DNA of 17,246 nt from Bacteroidota bacterium (GTDB taxonomy: Bacteria; Bacteroidota; Bacteroidia; Bacteroidales; VadinHA17). A program made the position numbers and the translations under genes. Positions within the stretch are counted from its first letter, which is position 1. Each line of letters opens with the position of its first letter. The notes under the pieces are model-generated. The model was not told the origin of the DNA, ran no database searches, and saw nothing but the letters and a program-made list of their open reading frames with translations. Below, in pieces: positions 1 through 8,600 of this stretch. The stretch covers positions 1 to 17,246 of the forward strand of contig DAOVQI010000015.1 of assembly GCA_030628785.1 (NCBI GenBank), given 5' to 3'.

Positions 1-719
1 AACTCCTCTTTTTCAGGATCCGAGATTTTTACCGTTTTATCTCTTGATGCACTGGCTAAATATTTTCCGTCAGGACTGAAATCCAGATCATAGATATTCT
101 CCGGATGACCATAAAAATGGGTAACAAGACCTCCGGTGTTTTTATCCCATATTCGAATGGATTCATCCAGGGAACCACTGGCAATTCGTTTTCCACCCGG
201 ATCTATGGTCACTGTGAGCACACTTTTTTTATGTCCTTCAATGGTTTGAAGCAACCGGATTTCCAGAAAATCCCAAACCCTGAAGATCCTGTCGAATGAT
301 CCACTTACAAAGCTTTTTCCGTCAGGGGCAAATTTAAGGGACCAGATGTCAGTTGAATGTCCCTTAAAATTATTGATATATTCCCCGTCGATTTTCCATA
401 ATTTTATAATATTCCCGCTATTTCCCAGAAAGTAATTACCATCCGGAGAAAATTCCACAGCCTGAACTTTTCTCGGAATGTCTTTAATTATCAGCAAATC
501 GTTACCGGTTGCGATATCCCATAGAATTATAGACTTGTCTGCAGAACCACTCAACAGATGACGCCCGTCAGGACTTATTTTAACTGAATTTACTGCTTCC
601 TTATGTTTCTTAAATGTACGAACCAGATAATTCTTTTCCTGGGATAACAGAAAATTCCCTGAAATCAGGAAAGTAACTATAAAGAAAAGAATATATATAT
701 GAGACATAACAATTTTCAT
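1..719 (-). CDS. Secreted WD40 beta-propeller protein, C-terminus cut by window edge
   Basis: Reading the minus strand from an ATG at 719-717, the frame stays open to base 1 (239 codons) without a stop, so the gene continues beyond the window. It starts with a hydrophobic signal-like segment (about residues 1-26, ending near FLLSQ). At least five WD40 repeats follow. Each has the usual pattern of GH or KH, then SPDG or similar, then SGS or SAS, then a closing WD-type dipeptide; examples are SADKSIILWDI, SLDESIRIWDK and SFDRIFRVWDF. WD40 propellers are protein-interaction scaffolds; in Bacteroidota, secreted ones are sometimes fused to caspase-like peptidase domains, but nothing of that kind is visible here. 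An in-frame ATG at 707-705 is an alternative start, though the 719 start gives the more complete signal peptide. The gene lies 46 bases behind the 164-residue gene on the same strand and is probably co-transcribed with it. Confidence 0.85.
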   Translation of the reverse strand, partial: MKIVMSHIYILFFIVTFLISGNFLLSQEKNYLVRTFKKHKEAVNSVKISPDGRHLLSGSADKSIILWDIATGNDLLIIKDIPRKVQAVEFSPDGNYFLGNSGNIIKLWKIDGEYINNFKGHSTDIWSLKFAPDGKSFVSGSFDRIFRVWDFLEIRLLQTIEGHKKSVLTVTIDPGGKRIASGSLDESIRIWDKNTGGLVTHFYGHPENIYDLDFSPDGKYLASASRDKTVKISDPEKEE

Positions 720-765
720 GTTTCTAAAGAATAATTTAATTCGAGGCTACCCATAAAGTCTTTGG

Positions 766-1260
766 TTAATAAAAATCCCAAATCCCAAAATTCAACGGAT
801 CTTTATCCGGCTTCACATCCTGCCGAAGCATTTCCTTACCATTTCCGGTAATTACAGTAAGTGTTACAGGATACTCATAGTGGATTTTGTAAAAATATCC
901 TGTCATGTTTTCACCGGCGTTTATATTGTAAACCTCATCTGTTTTAAGCTCTTTACCAAGTAACCTGAACTTTCCGAAAACAAGGTCTATTATTAAGTCT
1001 CCTCCATCCTTGATTTTTTTATAGCCTTGTATTTTCAGGTATTGATTGTTAAGCTGGTCAGGTTTTTCCGTTTCATCGGGAAGTTCTATCACCAGACGAA
1101 CCTCATAGGTCTTTATCTCTTCAGGCAAAGGATAAAGAGGTAGTTGAGTATACTTAACCTTTGCATTATCAAACGCTACCTTTTGGGCAAATCCCAATAA
1201 TGGTAAAAAAATAAAAACGATAAAAATGATGGATTTAACGAATGAATTTAATCTGAGCAT
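766..1260 (-). CDS. Hypothetical secreted protein, 164 aa
   Basis: I do not recognise this family. The first 26 residues look like a signal peptide: a lysine near the N-terminus, a hydrophobic run (IIFIVFIFLPLLGF) and an AQ cleavage-type end, so the protein should be exported. The mature part of about 138 residues has alternating hydrophobic stretches typical of a beta-rich domain (VRLVIELPDE, GGDLIIDLVFGKFRL, YPVTLTVITGNGKEML) and no cysteine. There is no lipobox. It is first in a probable two-gene unit with the WD40 gene 46 bases downstream, so the two products may act together outside the cytoplasm; that is inference from context only. Start codon: the ATG at 1260-1258 immediately precedes the signal peptide. 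Confidence 0.75.
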   Translation of the reverse strand: MLRLNSFVKSIIFIVFIFLPLLGFAQKVAFDNAKVKYTQLPLYPLPEEIKTYEVRLVIELPDETEKPDQLNNQYLKIQGYKKIKDGGDLIIDLVFGKFRLLGKELKTDEVYNINAGENMTGYFYKIHYEYPVTLTVITGNGKEMLRQDVKPDKDPLNFGIWDFY

Positions 1261-1595
1261 TTATTAAGGGGTTTAAATGATTAAAAATAATTATCTGTAT
1301 CATTTATGTTATTGTAAAATATGCAAAATTTAGAATATAACTTTTATTTTTTTCAGGATTATACAAAGTAAAATTAGTGAAATTTATCGATCGGAGAGAG
1401 GTTTAAGTGATTTTATACCTGCGATTTTTATATACAGAGACTGTAATTTTTTATTACATCCAACTTCATGGAATTGTTTAGTAATTTTTATACCTTTCTT
1501 CCTGGATAGGTCAGAATATAGAGGTGCATGTATAGCTTTTACTTCTTGGCAGCAATGGCAGTTGCACCGCCTTTCTTATTTAGTTTCTGCAATCG
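1261..1595. other. Intergenic, no gene seen
   Basis: AT-rich spacer upstream of the minus-strand pair. It has no convincing open reading frame and no clean TAnnTTTG promoter. On the minus strand a near match, TAAATTTTG, lies around 1327-1335 and could drive the 164-aa gene, but it is one base too long. Confidence 0.4.
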
Positions 1596-1712
1596 TTCCC
1601 ATAGCTAAAGCTATGGGTTGATATTCAAGATATTAACCCACAACTTTAGTTGTGGGACCTTGCAACTACCGAAACAACTACGAACGGGTTTAACCGTTTT
1701 CACACAACCTTT
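1596..1712. repeat. Dispersed palindromic intergenic element, copy 1
   Basis: Three inverted repeats sit in a row. The first is CCCATAGCT-AA-AGCTATGGG at 1598-1617. The second is CCCACAACT-TT-AGTTGTGGG at 1637-1656. The third, AACGG-GTTTAA-CCGTT at 1683-1698, is followed by CACACAACCTTTT. The linker CCGAAACAACTACGA and the third palindrome recur at 10294-10335, and the first palindrome recurs there in decayed form. The arrangement resembles the REP-like elements spread by REP-associated tyrosine transposases (RAYT, Y1_Tnp) in Bacteroidota. No such transposase is in the window, so that origin is inference. Confidence 0.7.
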
Positions 1713-1804
1713 TATTGCTTGAGTTAGTCACATTTCATCTAATAATAAGATGATATAAATTAAATAAATCATAATATTATATAGAACATAGCGTTCCAAT
1801 TGTT

Positions 1805-2344
1805 ATGCCACAAGATGAAAATATCGAATCGGTTCTAAAGGCATCGCTACATTTACCCTTTCATGTATCACATTGGCTCTCTGGTGGGAAGGAAAAGGTT
1901 AGCATTGAACAATATTATTCAGAAGAACAGAAATCCGTAATATGGAAGTTTATTTCCGGTTCAGGGGTAATGGGACCTCCCGGTTTTTGTCATGGTGGGT
2001 TTTTGGCTTCGGTCATGGACGAAAGTATGGGTTCATGTGCGTTTTGGAATGGCCATATCGTAATGGCAATTCATCTTCAGATAAAATACCGGGCCTCTTC
2101 TCCCCTGAACAAGGTTTATTTCGTGATAAGCCGGTTGACCCAGTTAGAAACGAGACGTATATACACCGAGAGTACAATTATTGATATGAATAATAAAATA
2201 TTTGCTTCTTCCACCGGAGTTTATGTTAAAGTGCCATGGGAAAAGATGAAAGACCCTCCTGTTGAGTTCGAAAAATTCAAAATCCTGAAAGAACTATTGG
2301 ATGAAGGGTTAACTGTATCTGAAATACTGAGGAAAATCAGTTAA
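1805..2344 (+). CDS. Hotdog-fold thioesterase (PaaI/THEM4-like)
   Basis: The 179-residue protein has the signature of the PaaI/YdiI branch of hotdog thioesterases. The loop G-x-C-H-G-G-F-L-A-S-V-M-D-E-S-M-G (residues 60-76) carries H63-G64-G65 at the start of the hot-dog helix and D72/E73, the usual position of the catalytic acid. The strands IHLQIKYRASSPLNKVYFVISRL and RRIYTESTIIDMNNKIFASSTGVYVKV (from about residue 90 to 143) fit the remaining sheet. Such enzymes hydrolyse acyl-CoA or aryl-CoA thioesters in the cytoplasm; the substrate cannot be read from the sequence. The C-terminal 35 residues form a charged helical extension. The gene is monocistronic: an intrinsic terminator starts 46 bases after the stop. 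The ATG at 1805 is the only start that retains the whole domain. Confidence 0.85.
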   Translation: MPQDENIESVLKASLHLPFHVSHWLSGGKEKVSIEQYYSEEQKSVIWKFISGSGVMGPPGFCHGGFLASVMDESMGSCAFWNGHIVMAIHLQIKYRASSPLNKVYFVISRLTQLETRRIYTESTIIDMNNKIFASSTGVYVKVPWEKMKDPPVEFEKFKILKELLDEGLTVSEILRKIS

Positions 2345-2389
2345 GAATAGGTAGGGGAAATCATCAGGGAAAAACCACTCCATGAATTC

Positions 2390-2428
2390 CTCGTCAGACG
2401 ACTCCAGTTCGTCTGACGAGTTTTTCTT
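2390..2428 (+). terminator. Intrinsic terminator of the thioesterase gene
   Basis: A perfect 12-bp stem (CTCGTCAGACGA at 2390-2401 pairing with TCGTCTGACGAG at 2409-2420, 7-nt loop) is followed at once by TTTTTCTTT. It belongs to a hairpin family seen again at 11116-11150 and 11275-11307, where stem bases differ but pairing is kept. Confidence 0.9.
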
Positions 2429-2745
2429 TATTTAGCTGCCGGATCATTGCGCCTGCCGAAGGCATTCCAATGGAAGAATGCAGCGGTTCAATCTTGATCA
2501 GCCATGGTAATTTCGTACATATTTTATATTGACTATATATTCTACTCTCAAAGAGATGCCTTAGGCAAATAATGGAACCTACGAGGTTCTTATCTCGATT
2601 AGTAAATAATGGTTTATTGTATTGGATATTAGTCTGACCAGGGTTATTTTTCTCTGCTGGAAACGACCCCCTTGGGGGTCGAACAACAATAGCCCCGGGC
2701 GGAGCCCGGGGTAAGGATGCTGAATAAGTACGCCGGTCCAACTGC
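2429..2745. repeat. Block of short palindromes, no gene
   Basis: Several separate small inverted repeats lie in one non-coding stretch: TGCC-GAA-GGCA (2454-2464), TGCC-TTA-GGCA (2559-2569), GAACCT-ACG-AGGTTC (about 2575-2589), CGACCCCC-TT-GGGGGTCG (2665-2682) and CCCCGGGC-GGA-GCCCGGGG (2694-2712). The last two are GC-rich islands in AT-rich DNA. Units of this style are, from memory, scattered through many Bacteroidota intergenic regions and look like a composite of REP- or MITE-type elements. A 115-codon minus-strand frame across this block has no recognisable protein character and was rejected. Confidence 0.65.
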
Positions 2746-2921
2746 TATCGTACATTAACGAAAAATCGCTTCATGGACCGGAAGAGGAAAGCCTAACTAT
2801 AGAGTATCTTTCGCATAAAAGATATTTTAAATCACTTTTCCTTTTTTAAAAAATAACGTAACTTACAAAGATTGAATAATGTTTTGCCGGATTTTGCCCT
2901 TAAAAATAAAAAACATATGTA

Positions 2922-4685
2922 ATGAAATGCTTACGAATTCTGGTTATTGCGTGTTTTGTAGGTATTAATACTGTCGCCTATTCCCAATGGGAAACCCTCG
3001 TATCACAATCCGATTCATTACTTCCTGTTTATAACCGGGCGTTGGAAAGAGCAAAAAAGAACAATGAGCCAGATAAGATATCATATTGTTATGAAAAAAT
3101 TTCGGATGCTTATCATATAAAACATAATAAAGACAGCTCCCTGGGAGTCATCCGGGAATCTATCAATTATTTCAATTCAAATTATAATCTGGAAGATAAG
3201 AGAAATCATAAAATTAAATCAATACAGGCAGGAAATTATAATTTATTGGGTATACGTTATCAGGTATACGGGCAATGGGATCTTGCCCTTGAAAATTATC
3301 ATAAAGGACTTCCTATGGCAGAAGAAGCTGGAAACGATTCTATAGCAAGCTATTTGTTATTAAATATTGGCAAAATCTATGTTAAAATTTCAGATACAGA
3401 ATTATGGAACAAATATTCAGCCCAGGCCCGGGAAAAAGCTTTAAATTCCAACAATTATCCTGTCTTGCTTAATCTACATAAAATAAACGGTAGAAATGAG
3501 GAAGGTCTGGTTTTAGCTAAAAAAGCAGGGAATGATCAATTTAAAGCTGTATTTTATTCCCGGCTAAGCAAAAGAGAAAATATTATTCTTAGCAGGGCAT
3601 ATATGGATTCAGCGCTGATAACAGTACCTGAGGATGCATGGCTGGAGCGATTTCAAACATATATTACTTTCACAGAAAATTATCTTCGAAGCAAGGATTA
3701 CAAAAGTGCCCGTTATTACTTGACTTTAAGTGAAAAAATTGTCCCTATCTTGTTTGACATGGAGGTAGATCAGCATTTAGCCCAAACTTATTGGAAATAT
3801 TACTTTGCTCAGAAAGATTTTAAGAATGCCCTCAGGATGTTTCAAACCCGTGATAGCATTCAGCAATTCATGGCAGGAAGGCAGAAAGCGCTTTATCTAA
3901 AAGAGTATGAAAACTTGCTGGAAGAACAGGAAAGAATACTTGAAATAAAAATTCTCAGAAACAGGAATAGGAGAAATTTCATAATCATTTCCTTATTAGT
4001 GGTTCTGTCGGGTATTACAATTTTCGGGTACATGAAAATAAAACAAATAAATACCCGGCTAAAGGACGCCAACAGGTTCAGGGATCGGTTGTTTTCTATA
4101 ATTTCCCACGACCTGAGAAGTCCGTTAATATCCTTAATGAAGATGTTCAAATTTCATCCGGGAGTGAACGGTGATAAGCAGAAACTAAACCGTGGAATCC
4201 AACATATCCTCGAATTGCTTGATAACCTTCTCAACTGGTCGGCATCTCAAACAAAACATCTTAAGCCCATTCCTATACAACTTGATTTGAACCATATTGT
4301 AGAACAAAACATTTCTCTGATTCAAAATCAGGCTAAATTGAAAAACCTCAACATACATTATGACACTTGTGCAGATTACACTGCATATGCAGATCAAAAT
4401 ATGATCGACACGTCTTTTCGCAATATTCTTATCAATGCAGTAAAATATACACCACAGGGTAGAAATATTTGGATAAATATAAAGGAAAAAGATAACAAAG
4501 TAACAATTTCAGTTGAAGATGATGGCCAGGGAATAGGCAAGAACTTAAACCCGAAGGAAAAAGGGATCGGGCTGGGTCTGAAAATATGCAGAGACTTTAT
4601 AAATCAAAATAACGGGGAACTTAAAATTCAAAGTGATTCCTTAAAAGGAACAACTGTTGAAATTATTTTGCCTGTAAATTCATAA
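2922..4685 (+). CDS. TPR-containing sensor histidine kinase
   Basis: The 587-residue protein begins with a signal-like segment (1-21). A long helical region of TPR-like repeats follows (about 30-330; clearest at 105-140, GIRYQVYGQWDLALENYHKG), then a charged coiled coil (320-350) and one transmembrane helix (353-371, FIIISLLVVLSGITIFGYM). The kinase core follows: the H-box F-S-I-I-S-H-D-L-R-S-P-L with phospho-acceptor H396, the N-box with N501 and N505 (NILINAVKYT), the G1 box D533-D-G-Q-G537, the G2 box G548-I-G-L-G-L, and a terminal GTTVEIILP. The TPR sensor should be periplasmic and the catalytic part cytoplasmic. It has no receiver domain, so an external partner is needed; the LytTR regulator gene converging on it 22 bases away is the obvious candidate. 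The ligand is unknown. The ATG at 2922 is directly followed by the signal segment. Confidence 0.93.
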   Translation: MKCLRILVIACFVGINTVAYSQWETLVSQSDSLLPVYNRALERAKKNNEPDKISYCYEKISDAYHIKHNKDSSLGVIRESINYFNSNYNLEDKRNHKIKSIQAGNYNLLGIRYQVYGQWDLALENYHKGLPMAEEAGNDSIASYLLLNIGKIYVKISDTELWNKYSAQAREKALNSNNYPVLLNLHKINGRNEEGLVLAKKAGNDQFKAVFYSRLSKRENIILSRAYMDSALITVPEDAWLERFQTYITFTENYLRSKDYKSARYYLTLSEKIVPILFDMEVDQHLAQTYWKYYFAQKDFKNALRMFQTRDSIQQFMAGRQKALYLKEYENLLEEQERILEIKILRNRNRRNFIIISLLVVLSGITIFGYMKIKQINTRLKDANRFRDRLFSIISHDLRSPLISLMKMFKFHPGVNGDKQKLNRGIQHILELLDNLLNWSASQTKHLKPIPIQLDLNHIVEQNISLIQNQAKLKNLNIHYDTCADYTAYADQNMIDTSFRNILINAVKYTPQGRNIWINIKEKDNKVTISVEDDGQGIGKNLNPKEKGIGLGLKICRDFINQNNGELKIQSDSLKGTTVEIILPVNS

Positions 4686-4690
4686 GTTTT

Positions 4691-4713
4691 AGATGAAGTT
4701 TTGATTTTCATCT
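4691..4713. terminator. Candidate bidirectional terminator between kinase and regulator
   Basis: AGATGAA (4691-4697) pairs with TTCATCT (4707-4713), leaving a 9-nt loop GTTTTGATT. The right arm includes the TGA stop codon of the response regulator (4710-4708 on the minus strand). The flanks are T-rich on the minus-strand exit side (AAAACTTATG after the arm) but not a clean T-tract, and the stem is AT-rich, so strength is doubtful. Confidence 0.4.
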
Positions 4714-5406
4714 CTTAGGTATATGACCTTTTAATATTCCTTCTTCAATTTCAGATTTATAGGAACGGCTTACCGGAATTGTGAATTTTTGAATCTGGAT
4801 TTCCCCTGTGGAAATTGAAGTAATATTTTTTGAATTCACTATATATGACCGGTGGGTTTGTAAAAAGTATGACGGTAAATGTTTTCTAATGTCTTTAAGT
4901 TTTAGATAAGTCATATATTTTTCTGATGAAGTTTGAATAATAATAAAATCACCTAATGATTGTATAAATAAAATGTTTTTATAGGCAAGTTTGATGAATT
5001 TGCTGTATCCGGTTTTGATAAAGATGTAATCATTTTCTTCTTTCAGTCCTTTTTTCCTTTGTCTTGCACGTTCAACAGATTTAACTATATCAAGATAGGT
5101 AGCCGGCTTGACAATATAGTTCAATGGTTCGAATTCAAAGCTTTCCACGGCGTATTCCGGGTAAGCAGTAACAAAAACAACCATAGGCTTTTGTTTAAGG
5201 GTTTTCATTAATTCCAAACCCGATAAACCGTCCATTTCAATATCCAGGAACATAAGGTCAACTTCTTTTTCATTTAAGAATTGTATTAATTCAGCAGGTT
5301 TTGTAAAGGTTGCAATTACCTGGGCGCCATCTATTTCATCGATCAGTTCAAGCAATTCTTCTATGTGCAATGGGTCGTCATCAAGTATGATGCAATTTAT
5401 ATTCAT
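4708..5406 (-). CDS. LytTR-family response regulator
   Basis: The 232-residue protein has an N-terminal receiver domain: acidic D9-D10-D11, phospho-acceptor D55 in LMFLDIEMDG, T80 and K100-P101. A LytTR DNA-binding domain follows from about residue 125 to 225, marked by FIKTGYSKFIKLAYKNILFIQSLGDF and the typical FLQTHRSYIVN segment (180-190). The family (AlgR/AgrA/LytR type) binds direct-repeat sites as dimers. It converges on the TPR kinase gene, and its start codon faces the giant T9SS cargo gene across 244 bases. Pairing with the HisKA-type kinase is inferred from adjacency; LytTR regulators are more often paired with LytS-type kinases, which makes the combination slightly unusual. The ATG at 5406-5404 begins directly at the first receiver strand. 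Confidence 0.92.
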   Translation of the reverse strand: MNINCIILDDDPLHIEELLELIDEIDGAQVIATFTKPAELIQFLNEKEVDLMFLDIEMDGLSGLELMKTLKQKPMVVFVTAYPEYAVESFEFEPLNYIVKPATYLDIVKSVERARQRKKGLKEENDYIFIKTGYSKFIKLAYKNILFIQSLGDFIIIQTSSEKYMTYLKLKDIRKHLPSYFLQTHRSYIVNSKNITSISTGEIQIQKFTIPVSRSYKSEIEEGILKGHIPKR

Positions 5407-5650
5407 TTATCGAGTATTACGTATCGCAGAACGAGTTGTTCCGGTTACTTGCCGAGTTTATGTTTTTTGATATTGTAAAATTAAGTAAATTAAGTGGCTT
5501 AATAAAATTACGATACAACTGATTTTCAATAAAATAATTTGTTTTCTATTGAACACGGAGTTAGATAAACTTTTCAGGCTTCATAAATAGTCATTAAAAG
5601 TGAACCACTTTAAAAACAAAAAGAAATACAAACCTTGTAATTATTAAATA
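5407..5650. promoter_or_regulatory. Divergent control region, regulator versus giant surface protein
   Basis: This 244-base AT-rich space must hold the promoters of both the LytTR regulator (leftward) and the 1527-residue protein (rightward). It contains a perfect tandem duplication of the 9-mer AAATTAAGT at 5478-5486 and 5487-5495, and three spaced CGAG words in 5410-5456. Direct repeats are the type of site LytTR dimers use, but the 9-base spacing is tighter than usual and I cannot match a consensus. No clean TAnnTTTG box is present for either gene. The role as an operator is inference. Confidence 0.4.
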
Positions 5651-8600
5651 ATGAAAACAATCGTAATCACAATAGCATTTTGTTTTGGAGTATTTGCTTC
5701 ATTTGCTCAAATTCCCACTGAAGGCCTGGAGTTTTATTATTCTCTAAATGGCAACTTTAATGATGAAAGTGGTAATGATAATCATGGAGTTGTACAAGAT
5801 TCAACTTTTGGGGATGATCGTTTTAATAACGAAAACTATGCCTATTATGTTGATACGAATAATACTACAGGTATTACAAACCCAACACAATACTCAAACC
5901 CACAAACATTTTCTGTTTCATTTTGGTTTAAAACAGATAACTCCGGGCCTAAAATAGCCCCGGATGAGTATACTGTAGTATCTAATTTTTCTGATAGTCA
6001 AACTGGTACTTCATTTAATCATGATAGAAAAGTCACGATGGCTCCTGATGGAAGAATAGGGGTTCATGTTTATCCAGGACACAGTGAATATATGTATACT
6101 GAAGATTTATATGCAGATGATAAATGGCACTTCATTGTGATGAATCTTTCATCTGAAAACGGATTTGAATTATATGTGGACGATACCTTGAGAGCATCAA
6201 AGCCTTCTGTCGTTTCGGCTCAATCAAGAAATGGTTATTGGAGATTTGGAGGCATGTTAGTTAATGGAAGAAATGCTTATTATGGTTACCTTGATGAAAT
6301 CCGTATCTACAACCATGCCTTAGATTCAAGCGAAATTTCAGCACTTTATAATGAATTAGTAATAGGCCTCATCGGAACTGATGTTACTTCAGTTGGTGGG
6401 TCAGATGGTTCAGTTGATCTAATAGTCACAGGAGGGTTAAGCCCATTCTCATTTAATTGGTCAAATGGTGAAACTACTGAAGACATAAGTGGAATATCTG
6501 CCGGATTATACATTGTGACTGTGACCGATTCAAAAGATAGTGTAGCTGTTGATAGCATAAGAATCTTCGACACTTTTATTGATAAAAGGGATGCACGGGT
6601 CTATAAAGCAGTAATAATTGGTGATCAAACCTGGATGGCTGAAAATCTGGATGTTGGCACAAAGATTGACAGACCTAATGACCAAACTGATAACGGGATT
6701 ATTGAAAAATATTGTTATGACAATAATGAAGCATACTGTGATACTTTTGGTGGTCTTTATCTATGGAATGAAATGATGCAATATGTGACGACTGAAGGAA
6801 CTCAAGGTGTTTGTCCCGCCGGATGGCATCTTCCAACAGAAGCTGAATGGGATTCTTTAATTAATTATTTAGGTGGAACAGATATAGCAGGCGGAGCATT
6901 AAAAGAAGCAGGAACCTTACATTGGAATTCACCAAACACTGGTGCGACAAATAGTAGTGGTTTTACAGCATTACCAGCAGGTATATGGCATAATGTACTT
7001 AACAAATTCTGGGGATTAGGAATCGGGAACACATTATATTCTTCGACAGAAATTGATAACAATAATGTCAATGTACATCATCTCCGTTATGATATGGTAA
7101 GTTTCTATTGGGATCATTCTGAAAAGTATAGCGGTTATTCAGTTCGTTGCTTACTAGATTTATTAAAGGCAGAAATAACAGATAGTACAAACATAACCTG
7201 CAATGGTTATTCAGATGGCACAGCAACGGTAACTCCTTCAGGCGGTATTGCTCCTTATTCATATTTGTGGGATGATCCTGAAGGTACAACTGATTCTACT
7301 GTAACAGGCTTATCACCAAATATTTGGTATCATGTTACGGTCACTGATGGGCATGATTCTACAACTGTTGATAGTGTTATACTCTCCGAACCAGTTATTC
7401 TACTGGCTGCAATTTCTGATAGTACAAACATGACCTGCAACGGCTATTCAGATGGCACAGCAACGGTAACTCTATCAGGTGGTACTGCTCCTTATTCATA
7501 CCAGTGGGATGATCCTGAAGGCACAACTGATTCTACTGCAACAGGCTTATCACCAAATGTCTGGTATAATGTTACGGTTATTGATGCGCATGGTTGTACA
7601 ACTGTTGATAGTGTTATGCTATCAGAACCGGAAGTTTTATTAGCAGAAATAACTGATAGCACAAATGTTTCCTGCTTTGGATTATCTGACGGCTCAGCTA
7701 CAATTACTCCAACAGGAGGAACAGAACCATATTCTTATATATGGGATGATGATTTAAATACAACAGATTCAATAGTGACTGGATTATCTGCAAACCAATA
7801 TTACCATGTAACTATAACAGATGCTAAAAATTGTATAACTATTGATAGCGTAATGTTATCTGAACCGGAAGTTTTGTTAGCAGAAATAACTAATAGCACA
7901 AATATTTCCTGCTTTGGATTATCTGACGGCTCAGCTACAATTACTCCAATAGGAGGAACAGAACCATATTCCTATTTATGGGACGATGATTTAAATACAA
8001 CAGATTCAATAGTGACTGGATTATCTGCAAACCAATATTACCATGTAATTATAACAGATGCTAATAATTGTATAACTATTGATAGCGTGAGAATCTTCGA
8101 CACTTTTATTGATGAAAGGGACGCACAGGTCTATAAAGCAGTTACAATTGGTGACCAGATATGGATGGCGGAAAACCTGGCTTACTTGCCTTCTGTTAGT
8201 CCACCTTCCGAAGGATCCTATACGGAACCTAATTATTACGTTTATGATTACCAGGGTACCAGTGTAAGTGAGGCAAAAGCTACCGTAAATTACCAGACCT
8301 ACGGGGTGCTATATAATTGGACTGCTTCGCTCGATGCTTGTCCCTCATTTTGGCATTTGCCCTCAGATGATGAATGGAAGGAATTGGAAATGTACCTTGG
8401 GATGAGCCAGAGTGATGCAGACAGTGAGGGCTATCGTGGTACTAATGAGGGAGATCAGTTAAGAGCAACAAATAACTACGGCTTTTCAGCATTGCTTGGT
8501 GGTTACCGTAGTATTCATGATCATTTCGACTATTTTGGAATCGACGCTCGCTGGTGGTCAAGCTCAGAATACGATACCAATAATGCCTGGGACCGTATGC

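Noticed and set aside
2394..2741. 115-codon minus-strand frame
   Set aside because: It reads straight through a terminator and several perfect palindromes and resembles no protein; most likely a frame created by repeat DNA.
5538..5573. TTTG...TAAACTTT as the promoter of the giant surface protein gene
   Set aside because: The spacer is 24 bases, longer than the usual 19-21, and the -7 box lacks the final G.
6990..7160. Variable FISUMP C-terminal segment as a diversity-generating retroelement target
   Set aside because: The differences between the two copies are of all base types, not adenine-directed, and no reverse transcriptase gene or template repeat is in the window.
7160..8107. Regular tandem repeat as a possible CRISPR-like or satellite array
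   Set aside because: The 237-base units are coding and in frame, each an SprB protein repeat.
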